Below, piece by piece: positions 25,181 through 34,033 of a stretch of 64,000 nucleotides of DNA. The stretch's first letter is position 1, and each line of letters opens with the position of its first letter. The position numbers and the translations under genes were made by a program. The notes beneath the pieces were generated by a model. The model ran no database searches and was not told the origin of the DNA. It saw only the letters and a list, made by a program, of their open reading frames with translations. This DNA is from DAXETY01 sp051155755. GTDB lineage: Bacteria > Desulfobacterota > Desulfobacteria > Desulfobacterales > SG8-13. Where the stretch lies: NCBI GenBank assembly GCA_051155755.1, contig DAXETY010000042.1, positions 1-64,000 of the forward strand, given 5' to 3'.

Positions 25181-25561
25181 ATGTCCATCACCTTTGACTT
25201 CGAAAACACCCCGTCTTGTGCCGTATTTCACGCGGTCGGTGAAATTTCTTTCGACCAGGTCTGCGACTCGCTGGCAGCCTTTTACCGGGAAACCGAATCC
25301 CACCCGGTTGCCAACGTGCTGTGGGACATTCGAGCGGCCGATGTCAGCCGCCTGACAAGTGCTGAGATGGAGCGCTTGCCGTTGTTTGCCGGCCGCTTTA
25401 CCCATGCGCGCAAGGGCGGGCGCACAGCGATCGTGGCCGCAAGAGAGGTGGACTTCGCCGTAACCCGGCTCATTTCCTTTTTTTCCCACAACCTGCCGGT
25501 CACCGTACGCGCCTTTCGCAATCTGGAAGAAGCCGAATCCTGGCTGCAAGAAAGTCGATAA
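25181..25561 (+). CDS. STAS/SpoIIAA-like small protein
   Basis: 126 residues from the ATG at 25181 (site GGAG eight bases upstream). The pattern CAVFHAVGEISFDQVCDSLAAFYRE...ANVLWDIRAADVSRLTSAEME...RTAIVAAREVDFAVTRLISFFS resembles the SpoIIAA/STAS-like fold of lipid-binding or anti-sigma-related proteins. No catalytic motif. The next gene begins on the very next base after the stop codon, so the two are likely co-translated partners. Confidence 0.55.
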   Translation: MSITFDFENTPSCAVFHAVGEISFDQVCDSLAAFYRETESHPVANVLWDIRAADVSRLTSAEMERLPLFAGRFTHARKGGRTAIVAAREVDFAVTRLISFFSHNLPVTVRAFRNLEEAESWLQESR

Positions 25562-25891
25562 ATGGTGGATTTACAAGCCAAGGTCGCCCTGATCCTGACC
25601 ACCGAACTGGGAGGCGCCGGCGGACTTCAGTCGCTGTTCCGACCGAACAATATTGTCGAGGTCTCCAGCCGGATGCATTCGGCAAATCCGCCGGTGGATG
25701 AAAAAATCCGCTGGTATGCCAGAAACGACCGGGGGGAAATGGTAATCTGCCTGGGGATGAGCCTGGGGGAATTTTACGAGCAATACCAGAAAGGCAACAC
25801 CATCGTGGATGAAAAACCGCAACTGTCGGCCTTTGGTATGCCGGCGCGCTTTATCCGCAAAAAATTCACCCTGATGTCCGGCGGGAAATAG
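25562..25891 (+). CDS. Hypothetical protein, 109 aa, coupled to the STAS-like gene
   Basis: Starts MVDLQAKVALILTTELGGAGGLQS and includes DRGEMVICLGMSLGEFYEQYQKGN. No signal peptide, membrane segment or metal motif. Its ATG directly abuts the TAA of the preceding gene. It is followed by a strong bidirectional terminator. I recognise no family. Confidence 0.6.
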   Translation: MVDLQAKVALILTTELGGAGGLQSLFRPNNIVEVSSRMHSANPPVDEKIRWYARNDRGEMVICLGMSLGEFYEQYQKGNTIVDEKPQLSAFGMPARFIRKKFTLMSGGK

Positions 25892-25904
25892 CCGCCAAAT
25901 CGAA

Positions 25905-25950
25905 AAACCGAACGGGCCGATCGTCCGTGAGATCGGCCCGTTCGGTTTTG
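25905..25950. terminator. Bidirectional intrinsic terminator
   Basis: CCGAACGGGCCGATC and its exact complement around an 8-base loop. TTTT follows on the plus strand and TTTTT on the minus strand. It serves both the hypothetical gene to the left and the leftward tRNA-Val gene. Confidence 0.85.
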
Positions 25951-26023
25951 GTAGGCACGGGGAGATTTGAACTCCCGACTTCTACCGTGTCAGGGTAGCG
26001 CTCTCCCCCTGAGCTACGTGCCT
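25949..26023 (-). tRNA. tRNA-Val (anticodon GAC)
   Basis: 75 bases including encoded CCA. Acceptor AGGCACG/CGTGCCT, D-arm TAGCTCAGGGGGAGAGC, anticodon stem-loop CTACCCTGACACGGTAG with GAC at the centre, T-arm GGGAGTTCAAATCTCCC. All helices pair without mismatch. Confidence 0.96.
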
Positions 26024-26036
26024 GCAAAGAATTTGT

Positions 26037-26065
26037 TTGGTAGCATCGAAACCGATCGCTGTCAA
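26037..26065 (-). promoter_or_regulatory. Promoter of tRNA-Val
   Basis: Minus strand: perfect TTGACA, a 17-base spacer, TACCAA, placed 14 bases before the mature tRNA 5' end. Confidence 0.65.
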
Positions 26066-26132
26066 GAGATTCGATACCAGGCCGACCCCTTCGGTGGTTG
26101 CGTTCGGCCGGCATGACGCCCGGCGGCGCCGC

Positions 26133-27347
26133 TCAATTTCCGCCGGCGTGGGAAATCAGCTCGACCTTCAAGCGGTCCGTACCCACTTCGTAGATGTTGA
26201 TGCCGAAGGTTTCGAATGCATTGCGCATCAGCGCGTCGGCAAGCTGCCGCGGCTCTCCCCGATAGCCGACACTCAACAGCGCGGTGTCCTGCTGAAGCGC
26301 TTTGACCTGGACCTGCTCCACCCCTTCGATCTCGCTCAGGCTGCGGCGAAACTGAACGAAGTTCGCAAGGTTCCGGGTTCCGGAAAGCTCGATTTCGATC
26401 CGATCGGCCGCCAGGGCCTCCTGCTGCCAGGCGGCGGCAACCTGAGCGGCCAGGGTTTCACCGGCCAGGCTCCCGGCGCCGGTCAGCGCGTCGCGTGCGC
26501 CGGCATCGGGATTCACGTTGGTGGTAACGGCCGTGCGGCTGATCGACGCAATTTCCGCACCGCTTTTGGTTCGATAGGCCTGTACATCCACCCGGCCCCG
26601 GAAGGAACGGACATCCGATCCCATGACGTTGGGGGCCTTTTCGGCGATCGCCCGGCCGATGATGACCACATCGGCGTTAATGGCTCGGGCGAAGCCGAGA
26701 GCTTCCTCGGCGGAAATCACCGGCGAATCGTTCAGGCTGCGCTGGGCCATCTGCTGCATCTGGGGACCGTGGTCGATCACGTTGAAGCCCTGTTCCCGCA
26801 ACGCTTCTGCCATGGCTCTTTCCGCGTTCGGTTTCAGATACACCATGTCCTGGCCCCACCAGTACTGGGGCATGTTGGATTCCAGGTCCCGTTCGGCGAC
26901 AAAAAACAGTACGCGCGGCATGCCCTGTCGGGCTCTCAGCATTCCGGAGCGGGTAAGTTGATCCCGGAGGCGGCCGGTTGCCACCGTCACCTGGACCAGC
27001 ACGCTGTAGCTTTCTTCCATCCGGCTTTCAGCCAGCACCTTGTAATCCTGAACGTAACGGGCCGTACTTTCATAAAGCAGGGGGTTGAGTTTCTCCAGGT
27101 TCGTCACCATTTCGTTCAGCGGCAATATCTCGGCCACCGCCAGCCCGACCGCCGATACCAGAGCATTGGCGATGGCCGTCTTCCGCGCGGCGTTGACGTC
27201 GTTGCGATGAATCGACTCGGTACCGATGACCACAAAGGTACTCGGCTCGGTTTCAGCCGCCTCCAAATTCGTACCGCACAGCGATATCACCAACGAACAG
27301 AGGATCGCTGCAAGCCACATTTTTCTGGTAATTCCGGTAATCATCAT
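26133..27347 (-). CDS. Exported LPP20/FlgT-like envelope protein
   Basis: 404 residues. Signal peptide 1-30 (WLAAILCSLVISLCG...EA). The region FVVIGTESIHRNDVNAARKTAIANALVSAVGLAVAEI fits the LPP20/FlgT N-terminal module (a string of Ala-rich helix after the VxGxG-like strand). The middle (INADVVIIGRAIAEKAPN) recalls the FlgT/TolB-like middle domain. The C-terminal part (IEIELSGTRNLANFVQFRRSLSEIEGVEQVQVKAL) looks like a secretin-type alpha/beta repeat. An outer-membrane or flagellar-base role is possible, but no flagellar genes are nearby. Confidence 0.62.
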   Translation of the reverse strand: MMITGITRKMWLAAILCSLVISLCGTNLEAAETEPSTFVVIGTESIHRNDVNAARKTAIANALVSAVGLAVAEILPLNEMVTNLEKLNPLLYESTARYVQDYKVLAESRMEESYSVLVQVTVATGRLRDQLTRSGMLRARQGMPRVLFFVAERDLESNMPQYWWGQDMVYLKPNAERAMAEALREQGFNVIDHGPQMQQMAQRSLNDSPVISAEEALGFARAINADVVIIGRAIAEKAPNVMGSDVRSFRGRVDVQAYRTKSGAEIASISRTAVTTNVNPDAGARDALTGAGSLAGETLAAQVAAAWQQEALAADRIEIELSGTRNLANFVQFRRSLSEIEGVEQVQVKALQQDTALLSVGYRGEPRQLADALMRNAFETFGINIYEVGTDRLKVELISHAGGN

Positions 27348-27403
27348 GATTCCCCTTTTTCAGCGAAACGCGAAGATTTGAGACCGTATATCCCCGGTAC
27401 CCA

Positions 27404-28387
27404 TCAGGCCTGCCGGGTCAAGGCATACCGGGCGATGTCGGCAAGCACTTCACGGGCCGGACCGGAATCAAACACGGCCAGCGCGGCGCAGGCCCGCTGG
27501 ATGTGCTCGCCCGCTCGCTGGCGTGTGTATTCGATGCCGCCGTAACGTTCCATCAACCGAATCAACTCCAAAAATTCGGCGGTTTCAAAATCGGGCCTGG
27601 CAATGATCTGCCGGATGCGGCCCAGATCCTCGGCAGCAGCACGCGACAGGGTGTGGATGACAGGAAGGGTCAGTTTGCCTTCCCGCAAGTCCGATCCGGA
27701 CGGTTTGCCGAGCGCGGCATTGTCCACCGTATAGTCCAGCAGGTCGTCGGCCATCTGAAATGCCATGCCCAGGTGCAGGCCGTAGGCATCCAGGGCCGTT
27801 TCTTTTTCCCGGCCGGCGCCGGCCAAAATGGCGCTGACCCGGCAGGCCCCCTGAAACAACACGGCGGTTTTGCGGCGGATCACATCGCAATATTCCGCTT
27901 CGGTTACATCCAGAGCGCCCTTGCGCTGCAGCTGCTGAATTTCTCCCTGGGACATGTTTTCGGTGATGCGGGCAATGACGTCGATGACCCGCGGGCTTCT
28001 GCTTTCCGCCGCCAGGGTCAAGGACCGTGCCAGCAAAAAATCCCCGACCAGAACAACGGTGGCATTGTCCCAGAGTTGATGGGCGGCCTGTTTGCCGCGC
28101 CGCATTCCGGAACCGTCCACCAGATCGTCATGCAGCAAGGTGGCGGCATGCAGGTACTCGAAAATGGTGGACATTTTGATCAGATGCTCGGCCTGATAAC
28201 CACAAAGCCTAGCACTCAGAACGGTCAAAAGAGGGCGCAGGCGCTTGCCGCCGGCGAACAGAATATAGCCGGCCACTTCGGAAACCAGGTCGAGGTAGGG
28301 GTCCAGATTTTCTGCCAGCGCCGCCTCGATCTGCACCAGGTCGTCTTGAACCTGCGAAAGGATCCGACGCTTGAGGGCTTCGCTCAC
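27404..28387 (-). CDS. ispB: Polyprenyl diphosphate synthase (octaprenyl/heptaprenyl type)
   Basis: 327 residues. Trans-isoprenyl synthase motifs: GGKRLRPLL, first Asp-rich LLHDDLVD (about residue 85) and second FQMADDLLDY (about 212), with KLTLPVI after it. The first Asp motif has the spacing of long-chain synthases. It makes the side chain of menaquinone, the electron carrier used by Qmo and other membrane complexes here. The start overlaps the rimO stop by 4 bases (ATGA type). Confidence 0.92.
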   Translation of the reverse strand: MSEALKRRILSQVQDDLVQIEAALAENLDPYLDLVSEVAGYILFAGGKRLRPLLTVLSARLCGYQAEHLIKMSTIFEYLHAATLLHDDLVDGSGMRRGKQAAHQLWDNATVVLVGDFLLARSLTLAAESRSPRVIDVIARITENMSQGEIQQLQRKGALDVTEAEYCDVIRRKTAVLFQGACRVSAILAGAGREKETALDAYGLHLGMAFQMADDLLDYTVDNAALGKPSGSDLREGKLTLPVIHTLSRAAAEDLGRIRQIIARPDFETAEFLELIRLMERYGGIEYTRQRAGEHIQRACAALAVFDSGPAREVLADIARYALTRQA

Positions 28388-29703
28388 CGGCGTTCTCCAA
28401 CCAGGTCGTATTCCAGTGTATCGATGATTTTCACGTCAACCATCGCGCCGATCGAAAGATGGTCGGCATGCACATAGGTCATCCCGTCGACTTCCGGCGC
28501 CTGGAACTCGGTTCGGCCGGAATACAACCCGCTTTCAAGCGCTGCTTCGATCAGAACCGGGCAGACGGTCCCCAAATACCTGCGATTGCGCTGCAGTGAC
28601 AGTTCCTGCTGGCGGACCATAAGGGTGTGATAGCGTTTCCGGGCCACTGCCGGCGGCACATGGGCATCGAGCCGATGAGAGGCCAGATCTTCGGCGTCCG
28701 AATAGGTAAAAGCGCCGAGGTGATCGAATCCGATTTCTTCGACAAATTGCATCAGCTGCAGAAAGTCGTTGTCGCTTTCACCGGGAAATCCAACGATCAC
28801 CGTGGTTCGCAGGGCTGCATCCGGCGCGGCGGCGCGAATCCGGTCAAACAGTCGCCGCAGGTCATCGACTGCATAGCGGCGACACATGCGCTGCAGCACG
28901 GAGCGACTGACATGCTGAATCGGTATGTCGAAATAGGAACAAATCCGGTCTTGTTCGGCAACCGTTCGGATCACCTCGGCATCGATGCTTTCCGGATGCC
29001 CGTACAGGAATCGAATTCGAAAATCACCGGGCAGTCGGACCAGCGATTGCAGCAAGCCGCCGAGACCGGCGGATTTCGCAAGATCACGGCCGTAGGCGGT
29101 GGTGTCCTGGGCGACCAGCACCAACTCTTTCGCACCGCTTTGAACCAGTCGGCCGGCCTCGGCGACGATCGCATCCGCCGAGCGGCTTTTCTGGGATCCC
29201 CGCAGCTTGGGAATGATGCAGTAAGTGCAGTGCCGGCTGCATCCTTCGGCGATTTTCAGATAGGCCGTCGGTCCGGGGGTGCGAAGCCGGGCCGTCCCGG
29301 AATCGTTCGGGGCGATGGTGTCCGGATCGGGAAGCAGGCAGGCCCGCGGGTCGGCGATACCCATCACGGCATCGACGATCCGGTCGAAGGCGCCGGTTCC
29401 CAGGAAAACATCCACCTCCGGAAGGGCATCGAGGGTTTCTTCCCGGTAGCGCTCCGGCAGACAGCCGGTGACGATCAGTCGACGGCAGCGTCCGCGCTGC
29501 TTGTATCGCGCCAACTCTAGAATCGTCTCGATGGACTCATCGGCCGCCGACTCGACAAAACTGCAGGTGTTGACCACGATCACCTCGGCCCGCTGCGGCG
29601 CATCGATCAAGCGGGCCCCGGCATTTTTCAATCGGCCCAGCATAATCTCGGCATCGACCAGATTGCGGGCGCATCCCAGGCTGACAACATGTACGTTCAA
29701 CAA
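28384..29703 (-). CDS. rimO: Ribosomal protein S12 methylthiotransferase
   Basis: 439 residues. MTTase domain with its three cluster cysteines (VSLGCARNLVDAE, VVNTCSFVESA, IVTGCLPERY), radical-SAM motif CSRHCTYC (about residue 150), and a C-terminal TRAM domain (VCPVLIEA...VDVKIIDTLEYDLVGE). The RimO-type sequence GCxRNLVDAE separates it from MiaB. It methylthiolates an Asp of ribosomal protein S12. Coupled to ispB downstream. Confidence 0.95.
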   Translation of the reverse strand: MLNVHVVSLGCARNLVDAEIMLGRLKNAGARLIDAPQRAEVIVVNTCSFVESAADESIETILELARYKQRGRCRRLIVTGCLPERYREETLDALPEVDVFLGTGAFDRIVDAVMGIADPRACLLPDPDTIAPNDSGTARLRTPGPTAYLKIAEGCSRHCTYCIIPKLRGSQKSRSADAIVAEAGRLVQSGAKELVLVAQDTTAYGRDLAKSAGLGGLLQSLVRLPGDFRIRFLYGHPESIDAEVIRTVAEQDRICSYFDIPIQHVSRSVLQRMCRRYAVDDLRRLFDRIRAAAPDAALRTTVIVGFPGESDNDFLQLMQFVEEIGFDHLGAFTYSDAEDLASHRLDAHVPPAVARKRYHTLMVRQQELSLQRNRRYLGTVCPVLIEAALESGLYSGRTEFQAPEVDGMTYVHADHLSIGAMVDVKIIDTLEYDLVGERR

Positions 29704-29756
29704 AAGCCGGTCCGATCAACCTTTGACGATCTCGGAAAAGTCGGATTCAGTAGTGT

Positions 29757-29842
<86 letters not shown>

Positions 29843-29874
29843 TTTTGATGAAATTGGGACTTTTTACGAACGCA

Positions 29875-30834
29875 TCAACCTTTGCGCTTTTTGACTTCTT
29901 CGGTGATCTGGGGCACCACCTCGAAGAGATCGCCCACGATGCCGTAATCCGCTTTGGAGAAGATGGGTGCTTCCGGGTCCTTGTTGATGGCCACGATGAC
30001 CTTGGACGAAGACATACCGGCCAGATGCTGAATGGCGCCCGATATCCCGCAGGCGACATACAGGTTGGGGGACACCACTTTGCCGGTCTGTCCGACCTGA
30101 TCGGAGTGGGGGCGCCAGCCCTCATCCACTGCGGATCGCGAAGCGCCCACGGCTCCGCCCAATGCCTCCGCCAGTGCTTCTATCACCGCGTAATCGTCCC
30201 CGCCCATACCGCGGCCACCGGATACGATCACGTCGGCCTCGGTCAGCTCCAGGCGCTCGGCCTCCAGGGTTTTGTCGAGAATGGTCAGACGACTTGCGCC
30301 CGGGTCGATGTCCCGTTTTTCCACGGCGGCATCCCGGGCCGTTTCAACAATGGGGGCCGCATTGGGTCGTAGTGCCACAATCTGGGGGCTGCCGCTGAGC
30401 GCCACGTCGGCCAGCACCTTGCCGCCATACATGGGTCGAACGGCGACGATGGCCTCTCCTTCCACCCGCACGGCGGTGCAGTCCATGGCCAGGGCGGCTT
30501 CCAGCCGGGCGGCCAAACGGGCGGCCAGATCCTTGCCCTGGGTGGAAGCACCCAGGATCACAACCGATGGTTTTTGCTCGGCCACCAGCGCGGCCACCAC
30601 CGTCGTGTACACATCGGTGCGATAATCCGCCAGCGTGTCATGATCGACCACCAGCACGCGATCGGCGCCGTAATTTCCCAAAGAAGCGGCGGCAGCTTCC
30701 ATGCCGGATCCCAGCACCACCGCCGTCAGATCGGTCCCGAGACCGTCGGCGATGCGCCGGCCTTCCGACACCGATTCGAAGGTCACTTTCCGAAACGCTC
30801 CGTCTCTTTGTTCCGCAATCGCAAATACCGTCAT
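29875..30834 (-). CDS. etfA: Electron transfer flavoprotein alpha subunit
   Basis: 319 residues from the ATG at 30834 (GGAGACTAG upstream; a GTG one codon earlier is possible). N-terminal alpha/beta domain plus the C-terminal FAD domain with GGRGMGG, HSDQVGQTGKVVSPNLYVACGISGAIQHLAGM and AINKDPEAPIF. With EtfB it carries electrons between acyl-CoA-type dehydrogenases and a membrane quinone reductase. No dehydrogenase or bifurcating partner lies in the window. Confidence 0.95.
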   Translation of the reverse strand: MTVFAIAEQRDGAFRKVTFESVSEGRRIADGLGTDLTAVVLGSGMEAAAASLGNYGADRVLVVDHDTLADYRTDVYTTVVAALVAEQKPSVVILGASTQGKDLAARLAARLEAALAMDCTAVRVEGEAIVAVRPMYGGKVLADVALSGSPQIVALRPNAAPIVETARDAAVEKRDIDPGASRLTILDKTLEAERLELTEADVIVSGGRGMGGDDYAVIEALAEALGGAVGASRSAVDEGWRPHSDQVGQTGKVVSPNLYVACGISGAIQHLAGMSSSKVIVAINKDPEAPIFSKADYGIVGDLFEVVPQITEEVKKRKG

Positions 30835-30947
30835 CACTAGTCTCCAATACTATCGGAATCGATTTGATTCGATCTGTTGCCGCTACACCGCCGCTCCGGG
30901 CAATCCGGGCGGACTTGGGCCCATTCGCCCCGGCGGCGGGCCGGCGC

Positions 30948-31730
30948 CTAAATCACTTTAGCCTCCTCGGCCAGCAACCGCACCAGCTCGGCGGCTTTTT
31001 CCCCGGCGCTTTCGCCTTCGATGAGGCGTCCGCCCTTGCGTTCCGGCGGCGGTTTCAAGGCCACGATGCGGGTTTTCGGCTCGCCCAGTGTCGCGGCGTC
31101 CAGTCCGATATCCGCCAGTGATTTGACGGCGAGCGGTTTTTTCTTGGCCTTCATGATGCCCGGCAGCGACGCATACCGGGGTTCGTTCAAACCCCGCTGG
31201 GTGGTAAACAACACCGGCAGTTCGGATTCGATCTCCACAGTGCCGCCTTCGATGGTGCGCCGGCAGCGTATTTTGCCGTCGACGATTTCCTGCCGGTTGA
31301 CAATTGAAATGTTGGCAATCCCCAACGCCTCGGCCACGGCGGTGCCCACCAGGAAATTATCGTCGTCCACCGCCCGTTGACCGGCAATAATCAGATCATA
31401 GGGCATCTGGGTCAGGGCCGCTGTCAGCACTTTGGCGATCTGCAGCCCGTCACAGCCCCGGGTGGCCTCGTCATTGATCAAAACGCCCTCATCGGCCCCC
31501 ATGGCCAGAGCCGTTCGAACGGCCTCGGTGGCCTTATCCGGGCCGACGGTGAGAATGGTCACCTTTCCGCCTTGCGCCTCTCGAATCCGAAGGGCCTCTT
31601 CCACGGCAAATTCGTCATACGGGCTGATCACCCACTTCAGATCGGCGGTTTTGATGGACACGCCATCGTCGGCGATTTGAATGGCCGACTCCGTCGCAGG
31701 CACCTGTTTGAGTAAAACCACGATTTCCAC
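30948..31730 (-). CDS. etfB: Electron transfer flavoprotein beta subunit
   Basis: 260 residues from a GTG start with AAAGGA upstream. Begins MEIVVLLKQVPATESAIQIADDGV and contains the family signature VNRQEIVDGKIRCRRTIEGGTVEIESELPVLFTTQRG, plus AGQRAVDDDNFLVGTAVAEALGI. It binds AMP or a second flavin in the ETF dimer. etfA follows 113 bases downstream. Confidence 0.95.
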   Translation of the reverse strand: MEIVVLLKQVPATESAIQIADDGVSIKTADLKWVISPYDEFAVEEALRIREAQGGKVTILTVGPDKATEAVRTALAMGADEGVLINDEATRGCDGLQIAKVLTAALTQMPYDLIIAGQRAVDDDNFLVGTAVAEALGIANISIVNRQEIVDGKIRCRRTIEGGTVEIESELPVLFTTQRGLNEPRYASLPGIMKAKKKPLAVKSLADIGLDAATLGEPKTRIVALKPPPERKGGRLIEGESAGEKAAELVRLLAEEAKVI

Positions 31731-31916
31731 AGCTCAAATCCTTTCCGATGTCGATAGGTTAATCAAATTCCACCAGTGGGTGTTTCCACGGTTCGAACGT
31801 TACGGGGCAGATTGGCAAACGATACGGACAACGCCTGTCAATCGCCGGAAGAGACGGTGGCCGGTACGAACGGACACCGGATAACCATTTTATTTGAGTG
31901 GATATTCAACCCGGTC

Positions 31917-31945
31917 AAACTACCCGAGGATGTCAGGCTTGTCAA
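31917..31945 (-). promoter_or_regulatory. Promoter of etfBA
   Basis: Minus strand: perfect TTGACA, a 17-base spacer, TAGTTT. The leader to the GTG at 31730 is about 180 bases. Confidence 0.55.
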
Positions 31946-31978
31946 GAAAAGCGTCAGTCTGCAGCGGCCTCGCCGGGC

Positions 31979-33013
31979 TCAAGGCGCCGACCGTTCGAAG
32001 AAACCGGATGAGTGCACATCCCGGTAGTTGCCATCCGCTGCGCCCACAATCACCAACGCCTCCACGTTTGGCAACGATTCGATCATCGGCAAGCCTTGGG
32101 TCGGTCCCATTACCATCAGGGCCGTAGCCAGCGCGTCCGCCAGGGTGCAGCTGTCGGCGGTCACGGTTACGCTGACCACCCCGTTGGTCACCGGGCGGCC
32201 GGTGCGCGGATCGATAACATGCGCGTAGCGGCGGCCGGCTATCTCAAAAAAATTCCGGTAATCTCCGCTGGTGGCCATGGCACGATCCGACAAGGCCGCC
32301 ACCCGGTATACCGCGTCCTGAGGCGCATCGGCTTCCGGCCGATTCACCCCGATTTTCCAGGGTCCGCCGTCTTTTCGCCGGCCGGCGGCATAGACCTCGC
32401 CGCCGATTTCCACCAGGAAGTTTTTATAGCCGCTTTCCTTCAACAAAACGGCAACCTGATCCACGCCGTATCCCTTTGCGATCGAAGCCAGGTCAAGTTG
32501 GACATCGGCATCCCGCTTGGCCAGGACCCGGTCTTCAAAAAGGGTGATACGGTCGAAGCCCACCCGGGCCAGGGCCGCCCGAATCGCCTCCGCAGACGGA
32601 ATTCCCTCCGGCGGACCCATGCGGCCGAATCCCCAGAGTTCCACCAGAGGTGCCACAGTCGGATCCCACGCCCCTCCGGAAAGGCGGTGTACTTGCTCGG
32701 CCACCTGCATGACGCGGCTGAAGTCATTTGAAATCGGAAAGCGTTCGCCGACCCGACCAAATCGATTGAAGCGGCTGATTTCGCTGTCCTGCCGGTAGGT
32801 GGACATGCTTTGGTTGATCGCTTCCAGCCGTCGATCGATGCGTTCCTTCAGGTCGGCGGTGCTCGGCAGGGAAACAGCCACCACCTTGACCGTGTAGGTG
32901 GTGCCCATGGTATTGCCGGTCATCCGATATTCGGTGGGCCCGCAACCGAATATCACGGTCAGGAAAATGCTGGTGCCCAGACACGCTGATAAAAAAAAAG
33001 ATGTACGATTCAT
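31979..33013 (-). CDS. apbE: FAD:protein FMN transferase, lipoprotein
   Basis: 344 residues. Lipoprotein signal with lipobox IFGC near residue 24. ApbE features: MGTTYTVKV, STYRQDSEISRFNR, VDLASIAKGYGVDQV-like stretch (LDLASIAKGYGVDQVA), GGEVYAAG, HVIDPRTGRPV and the metal-binding ADALATALMVMG. It attaches FMN to Thr/Ser of periplasmic or membrane flavoproteins. It is the last gene of the hydrogenase-hyp operon, 6 bases after hypE; its flavoprotein target is not in the window. Confidence 0.93.
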   Translation of the reverse strand: MNRTSFFLSACLGTSIFLTVIFGCGPTEYRMTGNTMGTTYTVKVVAVSLPSTADLKERIDRRLEAINQSMSTYRQDSEISRFNRFGRVGERFPISNDFSRVMQVAEQVHRLSGGAWDPTVAPLVELWGFGRMGPPEGIPSAEAIRAALARVGFDRITLFEDRVLAKRDADVQLDLASIAKGYGVDQVAVLLKESGYKNFLVEIGGEVYAAGRRKDGGPWKIGVNRPEADAPQDAVYRVAALSDRAMATSGDYRNFFEIAGRRYAHVIDPRTGRPVTNGVVSVTVTADSCTLADALATALMVMGPTQGLPMIESLPNVEALVIVGAADGNYRDVHSSGFFERSAP

Positions 33014-33019
33014 AAGGGC

Positions 33020-34033
33020 TTAACATATCCGCGGCAGCTGTTCTCCGGTGAGCATGTCGACGATGCGCTCACCGCCGATGCGGGTCTGCATGAGCACCCG
33101 GCTAGGATGCTCCGCTACCACTTCACCGATGACGGCGGCATCCCGACCGAGGGCATCCGCCCGCATCGCCGCCAGTACCGCATCGGCTGCATCCGGTGCC
33201 ACAAAGGCAAGCAGTTTGCCCTCATTGGCCAGGTAGAGCGGGTCGAATCCGAGCAGCTCGCACACGCCGTTGACTTCGGGTTTAATGGGAATCTGCGTCT
33301 CGAAGACGCGCACGCCGACCTGGGATTTTTCGGCGATTTCGTTCAAGGCAGTCCCGATCCCACCGCGAGTGGGATCCCGCAGCACATGAATCCGGCCGGC
33401 GGCGGCATCGAACATGCGGGCCACCATGTGGTTCAGTGGGGCACTGTCGCTGGTCAGCCGGGTTTCGAATTCAAGGCCCTCGCGCTGGGTCAGTATGGTG
33501 ATGCCGTGATCGGCCATGGTTCCGCTGACCAGGATTCTGTCGCCGGGCTTCGCCCGGGTGCTGCCGACCCGGATGCCTTCGGGGATCCAGCCGAATCCGG
33601 ATGTGTTGATAAAAATGCGATCCACCGCGCCCCTGGGCACCACTTTGGTGTCGCCCGTAACCACGGTGACGGCGGCGGTCCGGGCGGCCTGCCCCATCCG
33701 CCGCAGGATCGCCTCCAGATCCGACATCGGAAATCCTTCCTCGATGATCAATCCGACACTGAGATACTTGGGCACACCGCCGCACATGGCAATGTCGTTC
33801 ACCGTGCCGTTGATGGCCAGGTCGCCGATGCAGCCGCCGGGGAAAAAGATGGGATCGACGACATAGGAATCGGTGGAAAAGGCCAGTCGCCGCCCCTCCA
33901 ATTCCAGGATCGCACCGTCATTGAGCTCGGCCAACACCGCATTGTCAAAAATCGGCAGCAGCAGGTCCGCCGTAAGGCGATGGGCCACCTTGCCGCCGCT
34001 GCCGTGATCGAGCATAATTCGGTCGTCAGTCAT
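33020..34033 (-). CDS. hypE: Hydrogenase maturation protein HypE
   Basis: 337 residues from the ATG at 34033, chosen because it overlaps the hypD stop by 8 bases. PurM-like ATP-binding fold: DHGSGGKVAHRL, GDLAINGTVNDIAMCGGVPKYLS, HVLRDPTRGGIGTALNEIA. It ends in the invariant PRIC, whose terminal Cys carries the carbamoyl group from HypF and is dehydrated to thiocyanate. This yields the cyanide ligands of the [NiFe] site. Confidence 0.96.
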   Translation of the reverse strand: MTDDRIMLDHGSGGKVAHRLTADLLLPIFDNAVLAELNDGAILELEGRRLAFSTDSYVVDPIFFPGGCIGDLAINGTVNDIAMCGGVPKYLSVGLIIEEGFPMSDLEAILRRMGQAARTAAVTVVTGDTKVVPRGAVDRIFINTSGFGWIPEGIRVGSTRAKPGDRILVSGTMADHGITILTQREGLEFETRLTSDSAPLNHMVARMFDAAAGRIHVLRDPTRGGIGTALNEIAEKSQVGVRVFETQIPIKPEVNGVCELLGFDPLYLANEGKLLAFVAPDAADAVLAAMRADALGRDAAVIGEVVAEHPSRVLMQTRIGGERIVDMLTGEQLPRIC

